Assembly: GCF_900188065.1 (NCBI RefSeq)
Contig: NZ_FZNQ01000002.1
Span: forward strand, 248,001 to 312,000
Source: Halorubrum vacuolatum
GTDB lineage: Archaea > Halobacteriota > Halobacteria > Halobacteriales > Haloferacaceae
Length of the DNA stretch: 64,000 bases
Reading direction: 5' to 3'
The notes beneath the pieces are model-generated. The model was given only the letters and a program-made list of their open reading frames with translations. It ran no database searches and was not told the DNA's origin. Both the position numbers and the translations under genes were made by a program. Of this stretch, positions 34,394-42,749 are shown in pieces. The number at the start of each line of letters is the position of its first letter. The first letter of the stretch is position 1.

Positions 34394-34485
34394 TCGAGGT
34401 GGTCGCCGGGGACACCAGCCGGCGAAGCTGCTGGGCGACGACGAGGGCTCCCGACGCTATCTCGGCGGCTGACCGATCCCGTCCC

Positions 34486-35334
34486 TTAAAAACCGTTCGT
34501 CGCCGCGCCCCCGTCGTCGGAACCGTCGATTTCGGCGTCGGTCGCACGCTTCTCAAGTTCCCCGTTCAGCGAGGCGGCGTCGAACTCGTGGTCGGGTCGG
34601 ATCGCCACGAAATCGAGGAACCGACGGGCCGCGAGTAGCTCCGGCGCGGAGTAGCTTGTCAGCGCCGCGTCCACCGTCGCCCCCGGCCCGATAAGCGGTT
34701 CGAGCGCGGCGAGCGCGCTCGCGAGGTCGTATGAGCGAGCGCCGTCCCGTTGCTGATCGTTGACATTCGTCGCGTCGATGAAATAGAGATCGCCGTCGCG
34801 GACCAACACGTTCTCCGCACGGAGGTCGCCGTGTGCGAGCCCGGCGTCATGGACCCGACGAAGCGTCTCGAAGAGCTCCGGGGCGGCCGTCGCGGCCTCC
34901 GCCTGGGTGAGTTCGGTGAGCGTCGAGAACGCCGGGAGATACTCCAACACGACCACGCCGAGGTCCCCGACCTCGAACGCCTCGACCGGCTTCGGGGTGT
35001 TGACACCGATCTCGCGCATCCGCTCGGTCGCTTCGAGCTCGTGACGGGCCATCTCGTACGGCGTCTCATACCGCTCAAAAAAGCCCTCTGTGCCGGCGGA
35101 GAACGCCCCGAGGTTGCGACCGGTGGTAAAGAGTGTGTGAACGAGGGTGTTCTGTCTGGTGATCACCTTCACGAAGAGGTCCTCATCGACGACCATCGGC
35201 GTCGAGAGCCAGTTGTCGGCCTCCAGAAACCGGACCGACATTCCATCGCGATCGTAGCGGTCCGCCAACTCTCGGGCGACCCGTTCGATCTCGGGCCACT
35301 CGACGCGACCGCGGACGAGTCGACGGAGTTCCAT
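34486..35334 (-). CDS. RIO1-like serine/threonine protein kinase
   Basis: This is a 282-aa minimal kinase. DLFVKVI (Lys56) is the ATP lysine, VVLEYLPAF the hinge, AHGDLRAENVLV (HGDLRAEN at 168-175) the catalytic loop and YFIDATN (Asp187) the metal site. The lack of an activation segment is as in RIO/Bud32-type kinases. It lacks the N-terminal winged helix of Rio2. Its target is unknown; Rio1 proteins act in small-subunit ribosome maturation, but this one may be a divergent paralogue. It is divergent from acyl-CoA dehydrogenase. Confidence 0.82.
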   Translation of the reverse strand: MELRRLVRGRVEWPEIERVARELADRYDRDGMSVRFLEADNWLSTPMVVDEDLFVKVITRQNTLVHTLFTTGRNLGAFSAGTEGFFERYETPYEMARHELEATERMREIGVNTPKPVEAFEVGDLGVVVLEYLPAFSTLTELTQAEAATAAPELFETLRRVHDAGLAHGDLRAENVLVRDGDLYFIDATNVNDQQRDGARSYDLASALAALEPLIGPGATVDAALTSYSAPELLAARRFLDFVAIRPDHEFDAASLNGELEKRATDAEIDGSDDGGAATNGF

Positions 35335-35481
35335 ATCTATGGTGGAGACGCCACCGACGGTTAAATGATCGCCGGCGAAACTTAAAAGGGACCGAGTGGG
35401 GGGATCACGCGGCTGTTCGCATACGGCCGTTCCTCACGGACGATGCCGATCGTTTATGCCCTTCGCTCGCAAGTATTGCCC

Positions 35482-36630
35482 ATGGACTTCGAGCTACCCG
35501 CGGAACATCGCATGATCCGGGACACCGTCCGGGGGTTCTGCGAGGAGGAGATCCGGCCGATCGCTCAGGAGATCGAGGACGAACACCGGTTCCCCGACGA
35601 GGTGTTCGCGGCCCTCTCGGAGCTCGATATGATGGGCGTTCCGGTGAGCGAGGAGTACGGTGGGCTCGGTGGCGACCAGTTGCTGTATGCGGTGGTGACC
35701 GAGGAGTTGGGTCGGGTGTCCGGCGGGATCGGGCTCTCGTATGCCGCGCACACCTCACTGGGGGCTAAACCGATCGACCATTTCGGGAGCCACGAGCAGA
35801 AAGAGCGATGGCTCCGTCCCCTCACTGAGGGTGGTGAGATCGGCGCGTGGGCGCTCACCGAACCCGGGAGCGGATCGGACGCCTCGAACATGGACACGGT
35901 CGCCGAGTACGACCCCGACACCGAGGAGTACGTCCTGAACGGCACGAAACAGTTCATCACCAACGCGAACGTCGCACACAGCGTGCTGGTCAAAGCCGTT
36001 ACTGACCCCGATGCGGGGTACGACGGCATCTCCACGTTCATCGTCGACCCCGAGAACGACGACGGCTTCGAGGTGACGACCGTCTGGGAGAAGATGGGAC
36101 TGAACTGTTCGCCGACCTGTGAGATCGTTCTCGATGATGTCCGCCTTCCGGCGGACCGGCTCCTCGGCGATGAAGGCGATGGATGGAAACAGACGATGAA
36201 GACGCTCGACGGTGGCCGGATCTCCATCGCCGCCCTTTCGGTCGGTCTCGCACAGGGTGCCTACGAGGCGGCCAAGGAGTACGCCGGCGAGCGCGAGCAG
36301 TTCGGCCGCCCGATCGCGAAGTTCGACGCCGTTCGCGACAAGGTCGTCCACATGTACCGACAGATCGAGCGGGCACGGCTCCTCACCCACAAAGCCGCCG
36401 TAACCTATGGCGAGGGCGAGCCCGTCACCCGGGAGTCCGCGCTGGCGAAACTCGACGCGAGCGAGGCGGCCCGAAAAGTCGCCGAGGAGGCGGTCCAGAC
36501 GCTCGGTGGCTACGGCTACACGACCGATTTCGCCCCACAGCGCTTCTATCGGGACGCGAAGCTGATGGAGATCGGCGAGGGGACGAGCGAGATCCAACAC
36601 GTCGTGTTGGGTCGGGAACTCGGGCTCTAG
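35482..36630 (+). CDS. Acyl-CoA dehydrogenase
   Basis: This 382-aa FAD enzyme has the family signatures GAWALTEPGSGSDASNMDT and QFITNANVAHSVLVKA. The C-terminal helical domain has GYTTDFAPQRFYRDAKLMEIGEGTSEIQ, with the catalytic-base region at YGYTTDFAPQR. The chain-length class is unclear; the sequence looks like short- or branched-chain members. It is a single gene; a CGTTTATG TATA (35451-35458) centred about 27 nt upstream supports ATG 35482 over ATG 35443. No electron-transfer flavoprotein is adjacent. Confidence 0.93.
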   Translation: MDFELPAEHRMIRDTVRGFCEEEIRPIAQEIEDEHRFPDEVFAALSELDMMGVPVSEEYGGLGGDQLLYAVVTEELGRVSGGIGLSYAAHTSLGAKPIDHFGSHEQKERWLRPLTEGGEIGAWALTEPGSGSDASNMDTVAEYDPDTEEYVLNGTKQFITNANVAHSVLVKAVTDPDAGYDGISTFIVDPENDDGFEVTTVWEKMGLNCSPTCEIVLDDVRLPADRLLGDEGDGWKQTMKTLDGGRISIAALSVGLAQGAYEAAKEYAGEREQFGRPIAKFDAVRDKVVHMYRQIERARLLTHKAAVTYGEGEPVTRESALAKLDASEAARKVAEEAVQTLGGYGYTTDFAPQRFYRDAKLMEIGEGTSEIQHVVLGRELGL

Positions 36631-36671
36631 CGCTTCTTCGACGTTGTCACGTCATCGGGTTTCCGCCGTGA

Positions 36672-36887
36672 TCATGGGGGGCGTCGATCGGTCACGTCGG
36701 CCGACGCGTATTCGACGACGACGCTCGATGCGACGTAACCGATCGCCCCGATCAGTAAGCCGGCGACGATCGCGACTGGAAGCTCCCTGGCGACGACGTA
36801 TGCAAGTAGAAAGCCGACCATGCCGGCCGCGTTAGCACAGAGTAACCGGAGCGTCAGATAGCTCGGTTCCGTATGCGTGGGCGACAT
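36672..36887 (-). CDS. Small two-helix membrane protein
   Basis: This is a 71-aa hypothetical protein. One helix is about residues 13-34 (LLCANAAGMVGFLLAYVVA) and another is about 38-60 (VAIVAGLLIGAIGYVASSVVV). It has short charged termini. No family is recognised. It lies just downstream of the tRNA-Thr gene on the same strand. Confidence 0.55.
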   Translation of the reverse strand: MSPTHTEPSYLTLRLLCANAAGMVGFLLAYVVARELPVAIVAGLLIGAIGYVASSVVVEYASADVTDRRPP

Positions 36888-36917
36888 GTCTGGGTATCCG
36901 ACGGCATCGAAGGGGGA

Positions 36918-36990
36918 AGCCGGAGGAGGGATTTGAACCCTCGACCTATTCCTTACGAAGGAATCGCTCTGCCAGCTGAGCTACTCCGGC
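36918..36990 (-). tRNA. tRNA-Thr (CGU anticodon)
   Basis: Read on the minus strand, the 72-nt body folds as a complete cloverleaf: a 7-bp acceptor GCCGGAG/CTCCGGC, a D arm with GCTC/GAGC, a 5-bp anticodon stem ATTCC/GGAAT with loop TTCGTAA (anticodon CGT, reading ACG), and a T arm GAGGG/CCCTC with loop TTCAAAT. The discriminator is U73 (position 36918), and CCA is not encoded. There is no intron. A TTATTTTGC-like TATA lies about 27 nt upstream (37015-37025 on the minus strand). Confidence 0.97.
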
Positions 36991-37116
36991 GCTCACGTAT
37001 TCGTATTCCGAAGAGCAAAATAAGGGTTCCGAAACGACCGCCCACCTCCGTCCGTCCGGTTCGACGGATCCGGGGCACGGCCGGCCATTCCGCCTCCGAA
37101 CCTGCGTGGCCGTCGG

Positions 37117-39384
37117 TTAGAGATCCGGCATCGCGAGATGGAACCCGCCATCACGCGACTCGGCGAGACAAAGGTGATACCCCTGCTTTCGTGAGAGCTT
37201 GACGAAACTTCGCCGCTTCGTGCCGAACAGTCCACCCCCCACGGCGTCGCCGGCGGCCTCCAGCGCGTCCGGCTCGAAGAAGCTCGCGGTGACGGCGAAG
37301 GCGGCCGCGAACGAGTCGTTCGACTCGGATACGTCACGCCCGTTCGAGATGAGCGATTCGAGGGTTCCGCCGCCGGTCGGTGCGCGGCTATCGTTGAGAT
37401 CGGCGATAAAAAGCGGGTTACCCATGCGATCGCGCAGGACGAGGTCGAAGGTCCGCTGTTCGCGGGTCTCCTCACCGCCCTCGGTAAGCCGCATCGAAAC
37501 CGACCCGTCGATCTCGGCTCGATCCACCTCCGGAAGCGCATCATAGAGGTCACGCAGGGCGCTCTCGTTGTCGGTGTCACGGATCTCGAACATGAGTTCC
37601 TCGACGAGCCACCGAATGAAGCCGTACTCCATCGTTCCCTCAAGGAACTCCCTGTAGGGCAGCCCGTCGACCGTCACGTCCTCGCTTTCGAAGCTCGTGT
37701 GGTGTTCTATCCGCAGGTTCTCACGGAGCGCGTCACGGTCGATCTCCCCCTCGTGGGCGTCCGCGAGCGTCTCGGCACCTTTCGATCGATATCTGATGAA
37801 GAGGTTCGTCTCGCTTCGCGCCTGCGCCGCCGGCACGGTTCGCTCCGCATCCGGAAGGTTCGCACGGGCCTCATCGAGTTGGTCCCGGAGACGGTCCCGT
37901 TCCGCACGAAGCGACTCGACTTCGGCCTCCAGTCGTTCACGCTCCGCTTTGTGCTCGTCGCGGTCGGCCGCGACCGCATCGCGCTCCGTCGAGAGCGCCT
38001 CCCGTTCCGCTTCGGCCCGCTCGAGTGCCGACTCGAGTTCCGCGATCCGCTCATCCTCCGTGGTTCGCCTCGAGACCGCCGCACGGCCGCCGCCGTTTCC
38101 GCTGCGCGGATCCGGGGATCCCTGCTCCGGTGTCGACCCGGAACGACGCCGTCGGGGACCCCCCGACTCGTTCTCGGTTCGAGCGTTGCGATCCCGGTGG
38201 GCACGACGGGAATCGGGCTTCGTGTCAGGCGCTGGGCTCGCGTCCTGTGGATCGAGCGCCGGGATCGATGTCGCCTCGCGCCACTGTGCTTCCTCGGAGA
38301 AGACGTCATCGTCGCCGGACCCCGAGTCCTGTTCGTCCGTTCGTGGCTCAGCCGGTGGGGTGGCGACGGCTTCCGCCGCGGAGGCCGGCTTCGCCCCATC
38401 CACATCGGGGGTAGTTTCGGCCGTTGCTGGCTCGGTCGCAACCGTGTGTGCGTCCTGATCGGCTGCAGCGACGCTCGTGTCGGTCGCTTTTGCGTCGAGA
38501 TCGGCCCCCTGCGAGTCGGCATCGGCCGCAGCAGCGTCGGAGTCCTCGCCATCCCCGGACGGCCCGTCTTCTGCTCTCATCCCTGCGGGGTTCGTGCTCG
38601 CTTCCACGGATGTCGTCGCTCCCTCCGCTGGCTCCGTTTCGGCTTCCGACGCCTCGCTTCCGGCTCCCTGTGCCTCCGTCGTCCCCGTTTCTGCGGGTGC
38701 CGCGTCGTCCGTGCGGCCCGGATCCGGGGTGCTTGTCGGTGTAGTCGAGTCGTCCGCTTCGGGCTCCGGAGCAGCCTCATCGAGTTCCCCGGACGTCCCG
38801 TCAGGTCCGTCCGCCGGTCGATCGTCCGCCCCTGATTTCGCCGTCGGCTTGGGGACCTCCTGGACGTCGAGATCGACCTCGTAGACGGTGTAGATCCCGA
38901 TCTCGTCATCGGCCAGTTCGAAGGCGTCTGCACCGGTTTCGACCCGCCTGGCGTTGCCGACGAACGCGACCGCACGCGATTCCCCGCCGGTGTACGTCAC
39001 GTAATAATCGCCCGAGAGGACGTTCTCGGAGAGCTCCACGTAGCCGGTGAACCCGCCCGCAGAGAGCGTCCGATCCGCCTCCGTGAGCGACGTATCGTTG
39101 GTGTAGTACTGTGCGCGCTTCGTGCCGCCGACCTCCTGCATAGCGAAAAGGAGGGGAAGGCTCTCGTCGGGTGCATGATAGGCCGTCCCGGAGGCCTCGG
39201 CGAACGCCTCGAGCTCGGTGTCGACGATCCCGACGATCCGTCCGTTTAAAAACAGTAGCCAGCCCGATCCGTCCGTGGCCGCCCCCGAGAAGCCCCGATC
39301 CGCGAGCCGTCTGAGGTCGGCGAATCCGTCCGAGAAACGCCGCGAGTCCCACTCGGTGACGTCCTCGATACGCTGGGCATCCAT
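37117..39384 (-). CDS. Large haloarchaeal protein with acidic linker, coiled coil and conserved terminal domains (DUF7527-like)
   Basis: This is a 755-aa soluble protein. The N-terminal domain (about 1-155) has a beta-rich core (SGWLLFLNGRIVGIVD and GGFTGYVELSENVLSGDYYV). A low-complexity acidic linker rich in Glu, Ala, Thr, Asp and Pro follows (about 160-400). A basic stretch and a coiled coil (RIAELESALERAEAEREAL to RDQLDEARANL, about 435-510) come next. The C-terminal domain (about 520-755) holds LFIRYRSKGAETLADAHEGE and FDLVLRDRMGNPLFIADLND, the latter resembling a PD-(D/E)xK-like or restriction-endonuclease-type strand arrangement only loosely. Family members are sometimes annotated as transcriptional regulators, but I see no HTH. 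Confidence 0.75.
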   Translation of the reverse strand: MDAQRIEDVTEWDSRRFSDGFADLRRLADRGFSGAATDGSGWLLFLNGRIVGIVDTELEAFAEASGTAYHAPDESLPLLFAMQEVGGTKRAQYYTNDTSLTEADRTLSAGGFTGYVELSENVLSGDYYVTYTGGESRAVAFVGNARRVETGADAFELADDEIGIYTVYEVDLDVQEVPKPTAKSGADDRPADGPDGTSGELDEAAPEPEADDSTTPTSTPDPGRTDDAAPAETGTTEAQGAGSEASEAETEPAEGATTSVEASTNPAGMRAEDGPSGDGEDSDAAAADADSQGADLDAKATDTSVAAADQDAHTVATEPATAETTPDVDGAKPASAAEAVATPPAEPRTDEQDSGSGDDDVFSEEAQWREATSIPALDPQDASPAPDTKPDSRRAHRDRNARTENESGGPRRRRSGSTPEQGSPDPRSGNGGGRAAVSRRTTEDERIAELESALERAEAEREALSTERDAVAADRDEHKAERERLEAEVESLRAERDRLRDQLDEARANLPDAERTVPAAQARSETNLFIRYRSKGAETLADAHEGEIDRDALRENLRIEHHTSFESEDVTVDGLPYREFLEGTMEYGFIRWLVEELMFEIRDTDNESALRDLYDALPEVDRAEIDGSVSMRLTEGGEETREQRTFDLVLRDRMGNPLFIADLNDSRAPTGGGTLESLISNGRDVSESNDSFAAAFAVTASFFEPDALEAAGDAVGGGLFGTKRRSFVKLSRKQGYHLCLAESRDGGFHLAMPDL

Positions 39385-39536
39385 TTAAACAGTATTCGCC
39401 GAGGACGGCTCAAATACTTTCCGGAGCGGATGACGGCCCTTCGGTTCGGTGTGGGCCGCATCTGCCGGGGAACCGACCGCGTTAGCGGTGAACCGGACAC
39501 ACTGCTCGTCGGCACGAACAGCGACCGGCGTGCCGA

Positions 39537-40016
39537 TCAACGGTTCGCCGCCTCCACGGCGTCGATAGCCTCGCAGCCGAGCGTGACGACGTCGGCATCG
39601 AGGCCACTCCCGTGGAGATCCGCCCGCGTGTACCATGCCCAGTCGGCGGCGTCCGCCTCCTCTGCATCGGTGGGATCGATCCGACGGCTCGGAACCGACG
39701 CGTAATATAGGTGGTCGATGTGCTGATGGCCCACCGAGCCGTCCGGATGGACGTTGATGTCGTGAAGCATCAGGTGGGCGGGCTCAGGCAACGGGCGGCT
39801 GTTTGGCGCGTCGATCGTCGCGTGCTCCCCGACGAGCGTCGGGTCCAACCCGGTCTCCTCGCGGACCTCGCGGATCGCCGCCTCATGTGGGAGCTCGTCC
39901 CGCTCGATGTGTCCGCCGGGTGGGAGTCGGATCCCGAGCCGGCCGTGTTTATGAAGCGCGGTCGCGCCGTCGTTGACGATGTACGTCGTCGCCGTGAAAT
40001 GCCGAGTGGTTTCCAT
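39537..40016 (-). CDS. NUDIX hydrolase
   Basis: This is a 159-aa protein with a complete Nudix box: G-x5-E-x7-REVREETGL (GGHIERDELPHEAAIREV region, then REETGL). It starts METTRHFTATTYIVNDGATA, the usual beta strand before the box. It hydrolyses nucleoside-diphosphate-X substrates; the substrate is unknown. The frame is open upstream to 40082, but ATG 40016 is the family start. It is the last of a small run of minus-strand genes with tfb. Confidence 0.9.
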   Translation of the reverse strand: METTRHFTATTYIVNDGATALHKHGRLGIRLPPGGHIERDELPHEAAIREVREETGLDPTLVGEHATIDAPNSRPLPEPAHLMLHDINVHPDGSVGHQHIDHLYYASVPSRRIDPTDAEEADAADWAWYTRADLHGSGLDADVVTLGCEAIDAVEAANR

Positions 40017-40106
40017 GGCTTCCGCTCCGCGTTCTGGAACCTGAAACGTGTCGTTCGACGGTGGCGGGATGGAACCGTACAAAACGGCGCGTCGAACCGC
40101 GAAAAA

Positions 40107-41081
40107 TCAGTTCATCGCGACGCCGTCTTCGGCCTCAAGCAGCTCGTGGTATCGGTTGCGGATGGTGACCTCGCTGATGTTCGCGACGTCGCTCACCTCG
40201 CTCTGGGTGACCTTCTCGTTGGTCAACAGGGCGGCCGCGTAGACGGCCGCGGCGGCGAGCCCGACCGGTGACTTTCCGGAGTGGATCCCCGCCGATTTCG
40301 CCGTCCCGAGAAGGGCGCGCGCGCGGCGCTCGGCCTCGTCGGAGAGGCCGAGGTCGCTCGCAAACCGGGGGACGTAGCTTTCGGGGTCCGCGGGGCGGAT
40401 CTCCAGTTTGAGCTCGCGGACGACGTAGCGGTACGTTCGGGCGATCTCGTCCTTCTGGACGCGGGAGACGCCGGCGATCTCATCGAGGCTCCGTGGGGTA
40501 CCGGCCTGTCGGGCGGCGGCATAGAGGGCGGCCGTCGAGACGCCCTCGATGGACCGGCCGGGGAGGAGGTCCTCATCGAGCGCGCGCCGGTAGATCACGG
40601 AGGCGGTCTCACGGACGTTGTCCGGGAGCCCGAGCGCGCTCGCCATGCGGTCGATCTCGCCGAGCGCCTGCTTGAGGTTCCGCTCCTTCGAGTCGCGGGT
40701 GCGGAACCGCTCGTTCCATGTGCGAAGCCGCTGCATCTTCTCGCGCTGGCGGCTGGAGAGGGACTTGCCGTAGGCGTCCTTGTCCTGCCAGCCGATGTTC
40801 GTCGAGAGCCCCTTGTCGTGCATCATGTTCGTCGTCGGGGCCCCTACGCGGGACTTTCGGTCCTTCTCGCGGGAGTCGAACGCGCGCCACTCCGGCCCGC
40901 GGTCGATCTCGTTCTCCTCGACGACGAGGCCGCAGTCGGCACAGACCGTCTCGCCGTGTTCGGTGTCGGTCGCGAGCTGGCCGCCACACTCCGGACAGCT
41001 CAGCTCCTCCGTCGTGGAAGGTCGCTCCTCCCGCTCATTGTCGACGTGTTCCGCCGTATACGCTCGGACGTTCTCGCTCAT
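40107..41081 (-). CDS. tfb: Transcription initiation factor B (TFB)
   Basis: This is a 324-aa TFIIB homologue. The N-terminal zinc ribbon is CPECGGQLATD with CADCGLVVEENEID. The B-reader/linker region GPEWRAFDSREKDRKSRVG follows, and then two cyclin folds (about 125-215 and 220-315) ending in the HTH NISEVTIRNRYHELL. It recruits RNA polymerase to TBP-bound promoters. Haloarchaea carry several tfb copies; this looks like a full canonical one. The leader upstream holds a perfect 7-bp inverted repeat. Confidence 0.97.
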   Translation of the reverse strand: MSENVRAYTAEHVDNEREERPSTTEELSCPECGGQLATDTEHGETVCADCGLVVEENEIDRGPEWRAFDSREKDRKSRVGAPTTNMMHDKGLSTNIGWQDKDAYGKSLSSRQREKMQRLRTWNERFRTRDSKERNLKQALGEIDRMASALGLPDNVRETASVIYRRALDEDLLPGRSIEGVSTAALYAAARQAGTPRSLDEIAGVSRVQKDEIARTYRYVVRELKLEIRPADPESYVPRFASDLGLSDEAERRARALLGTAKSAGIHSGKSPVGLAAAAVYAAALLTNEKVTQSEVSDVANISEVTIRNRYHELLEAEDGVAMN

Positions 41082-41112
41082 TGTGTTGGGAAATGGGGGA
41101 CGGGATCAGGGG

Positions 41113-41132
41113 TCCGAGAGAAGGGTCTCGGA
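41113..41132 (-). promoter_or_regulatory. Perfect 7-bp inverted repeat in the tfb leader
   Basis: TCCGAGA and TCTCGGA flank a 6-nt loop, 32-51 nt upstream of the tfb start codon. If the promoter is at about 41154-41175, this stem is in or at the start of the 5' untranslated region. It could be an operator or an RNA hairpin. Confidence 0.45.
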
Positions 41133-41356
41133 TCTACTCATCCTCACAATTTCAAAGGGCTTGAAGCTACTTAAATCATTGGTCGAATATCGAGGCTGAG
41201 AACCCACGAAAAACGGTCGGAAAACCGATCCATTCCGTGAGAATGTGGTAACGTCCCGGGCGACTCCCGGGAGCAGGTTCGAAGCCCCACTACCGACGAC
41301 CACGAATATATAATGGTTTCGCACATCGAGGGACCCTCCGACGGATCGGAGGGGAA

Positions 41357-41365
41357 TTCATATCC
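41357..41365 (+). promoter_or_regulatory. TATA box of the M24 peptidase gene
   Basis: TTCATATCC is centred 27 nt before the ATG at 41388, supporting that start and a leaderless transcript. Confidence 0.5.
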
Positions 41366-41387
41366 CGGCCGCAACCGACCGAGCGGT

Positions 41388-42566
41388 ATGGACCGCTCAC
41401 GCCTCGATGATGCCCTCTCGACGACCGGCACGGACGGTTATCTGATCGACGCCTCACAGGAGGACGCCAACCAGTTCTACCTCTCCGGGTTCACGGGTCC
41501 GGACCCGTTTCTCACCCTCGCTGCCGACGGGGAGACGTCGATGCTCGTCTCCGGACTTGAGTACGGCCGTGCGCGATCGGAGGCGACCGTCGACGTCGTG
41601 AAACGACACGCCGACTACGACTACGAATACGGCGGCCGGGAGGAGCGATACGACATGTACGCGGCCTTCATGCGTGGGAAGGGCGTGGAGTCGGTCTCGA
41701 TGCCCCCGCGCGGCCCCGTCGGGACCGCCGACGCGCTTCGTGAGCGCGGCATCGACGTGCGTGTCGATCACGAGGACCGCCTGACCGAGGTGCGGGCGGT
41801 GAAGACCGACGAGGAGATCGCGGCGATCCGCGAGGCCCAGCGGGCGAACGAAGCCGCCATGCGGGCCGCCGAGGAGCTCTTGAGGGAGGCGGACGTCGCC
41901 GACGGGCACGACGGGGACCTCGTCGAGGAAACCCTCCTGTACGACGGAACGCCGCTGACAAGCGAGCGGGTAAAATCGACGATCGAGATCGAGCTGTTGA
42001 ACCACGGCTGTGCGCTCGACGAGACGATCGTCGCGGGCGGCGAACAGGCGGCGGACCCACACGATCGGGGAAGCGGGCCGCTCCGAGCCAATGAGGCGAT
42101 CATCATCGACATCTTCCCACGATCGAAGACGACCCGGTACAACGCGGACATGACGCGGACGTTCTGCGTCGGCGAGCCGAGCGACGAGCTGCGGGAGCGG
42201 TACGCCATCACCGAGGAGGCGCTTTCGGCCGCACTCGAGGCCATCGAACCGGGTGCGACCGGCGAGGACGTCCATGCCGCCGCCTGTTCGGTCTACGAGG
42301 ATGCGGGCTACCCGACGTTCCGGACCGACCCGAAGACGGAGGTCGGATTCATCCACTCGACCGGTCACGGGATCGGCCTCGACGTGCACGAACTCCCGCG
42401 GCTGTCGAGCGGCGGCGGCTCCCTCGAACCCGGACACGTCGTCACCGTCGAACCGGGCCTGTACGATCCCGCGGTCGGCGGCGTCCGGATCGAGGACCTC
42501 GTGGTCGTCACGGCGGACGGCTACGAGAATCTCACCGAATACCCGATCGAGTTCGTGATCGATTGA
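41388..42566 (+). CDS. M24-family Xaa-Pro peptidase
   Basis: This is a 392-aa protein with an N-terminal creatinase-like domain (about 1-130) and a C-terminal pita-bread metallopeptidase domain. The five metal ligands are visible: Asp in [11 protein letters not shown], Asp in [10 protein letters not shown], His in [14 protein letters not shown], Glu in VVTVEPGLY and Glu in [10 protein letters not shown]. It removes N-terminal residues before proline. The ATG at 41388 follows the TATA at 41357; the frame is open upstream to 41313, but that extension is not protein-like. Confidence 0.93.
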   Translation: MDRSRLDDALSTTGTDGYLIDASQEDANQFYLSGFTGPDPFLTLAADGETSMLVSGLEYGRARSEATVDVVKRHADYDYEYGGREERYDMYAAFMRGKGVESVSMPPRGPVGTADALRERGIDVRVDHEDRLTEVRAVKTDEEIAAIREAQRANEAAMRAAEELLREADVADGHDGDLVEETLLYDGTPLTSERVKSTIEIELLNHGCALDETIVAGGEQAADPHDRGSGPLRANEAIIIDIFPRSKTTRYNADMTRTFCVGEPSDELRERYAITEEALSAALEAIEPGATGEDVHAAACSVYEDAGYPTFRTDPKTEVGFIHSTGHGIGLDVHELPRLSSGGGSLEPGHVVTVEPGLYDPAVGGVRIEDLVVVTADGYENLTEYPIEFVID

Positions 42567-42570
42567 TCGG

Positions 42571-42612
42571 CGGGTTGGAGCGGCGAGCTTTTCTCAAGGC
42601 GAGAATCCCGCC
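42571..42612. terminator. CGGCGGG...CCCGCCG inverted repeat after the peptidase gene
   Basis: Seven-bp arms at 42571-42577 and 42606-42612 enclose 28 nt that includes a CTTTTCTC tract. It lies within 50 bp of the peptidase stop, so it could help end transcription. Confidence 0.35.
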
Positions 42613-42749
42613 GTGTAGGGCGAGGAGGACGTCACCGATGTGTACCATGCTTAAAAACGCGGAGCGGATCCTCGTCGATGTGCCCGAAATTATCGTATCC
42701 GATATTCAGGTCAACGGGTACTTACCGCTGTCGCGGCAGTTACGTAACG

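Larger units (their letters stand above)
41082..41387. other. 306-bp divergent tfb/peptidase promoter region
   Basis: No gene is supported. On the minus strand, AT-rich tracts near 41154 (TTTGAAATTG) and 41175 (GATTTAAG) would start tfb transcripts with leaders of about 45-65 nt. That leader carries TCCGAGA-GAAGGG-TCTCGGA (41113-41132). On + there is AATATATAATGG at 41304-41315 and a second TATA at 41357. A double CCCGGG element is at about 41254-41272. Confidence 0.6.

Noticed and set aside
36918-36990. Integration (att) site at the tRNA-Thr gene
   Set aside because: No integrase and no second copy of the tRNA 3' end are seen within the window; flanking genes look like core genes.
37699-38835. 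A 378-codon + strand frame opposite the 755-aa gene
   Set aside because: It is antisense to the low-complexity linker and coiled coil of a gene with clear domains; repetitive codon use there creates open frames on both strands.
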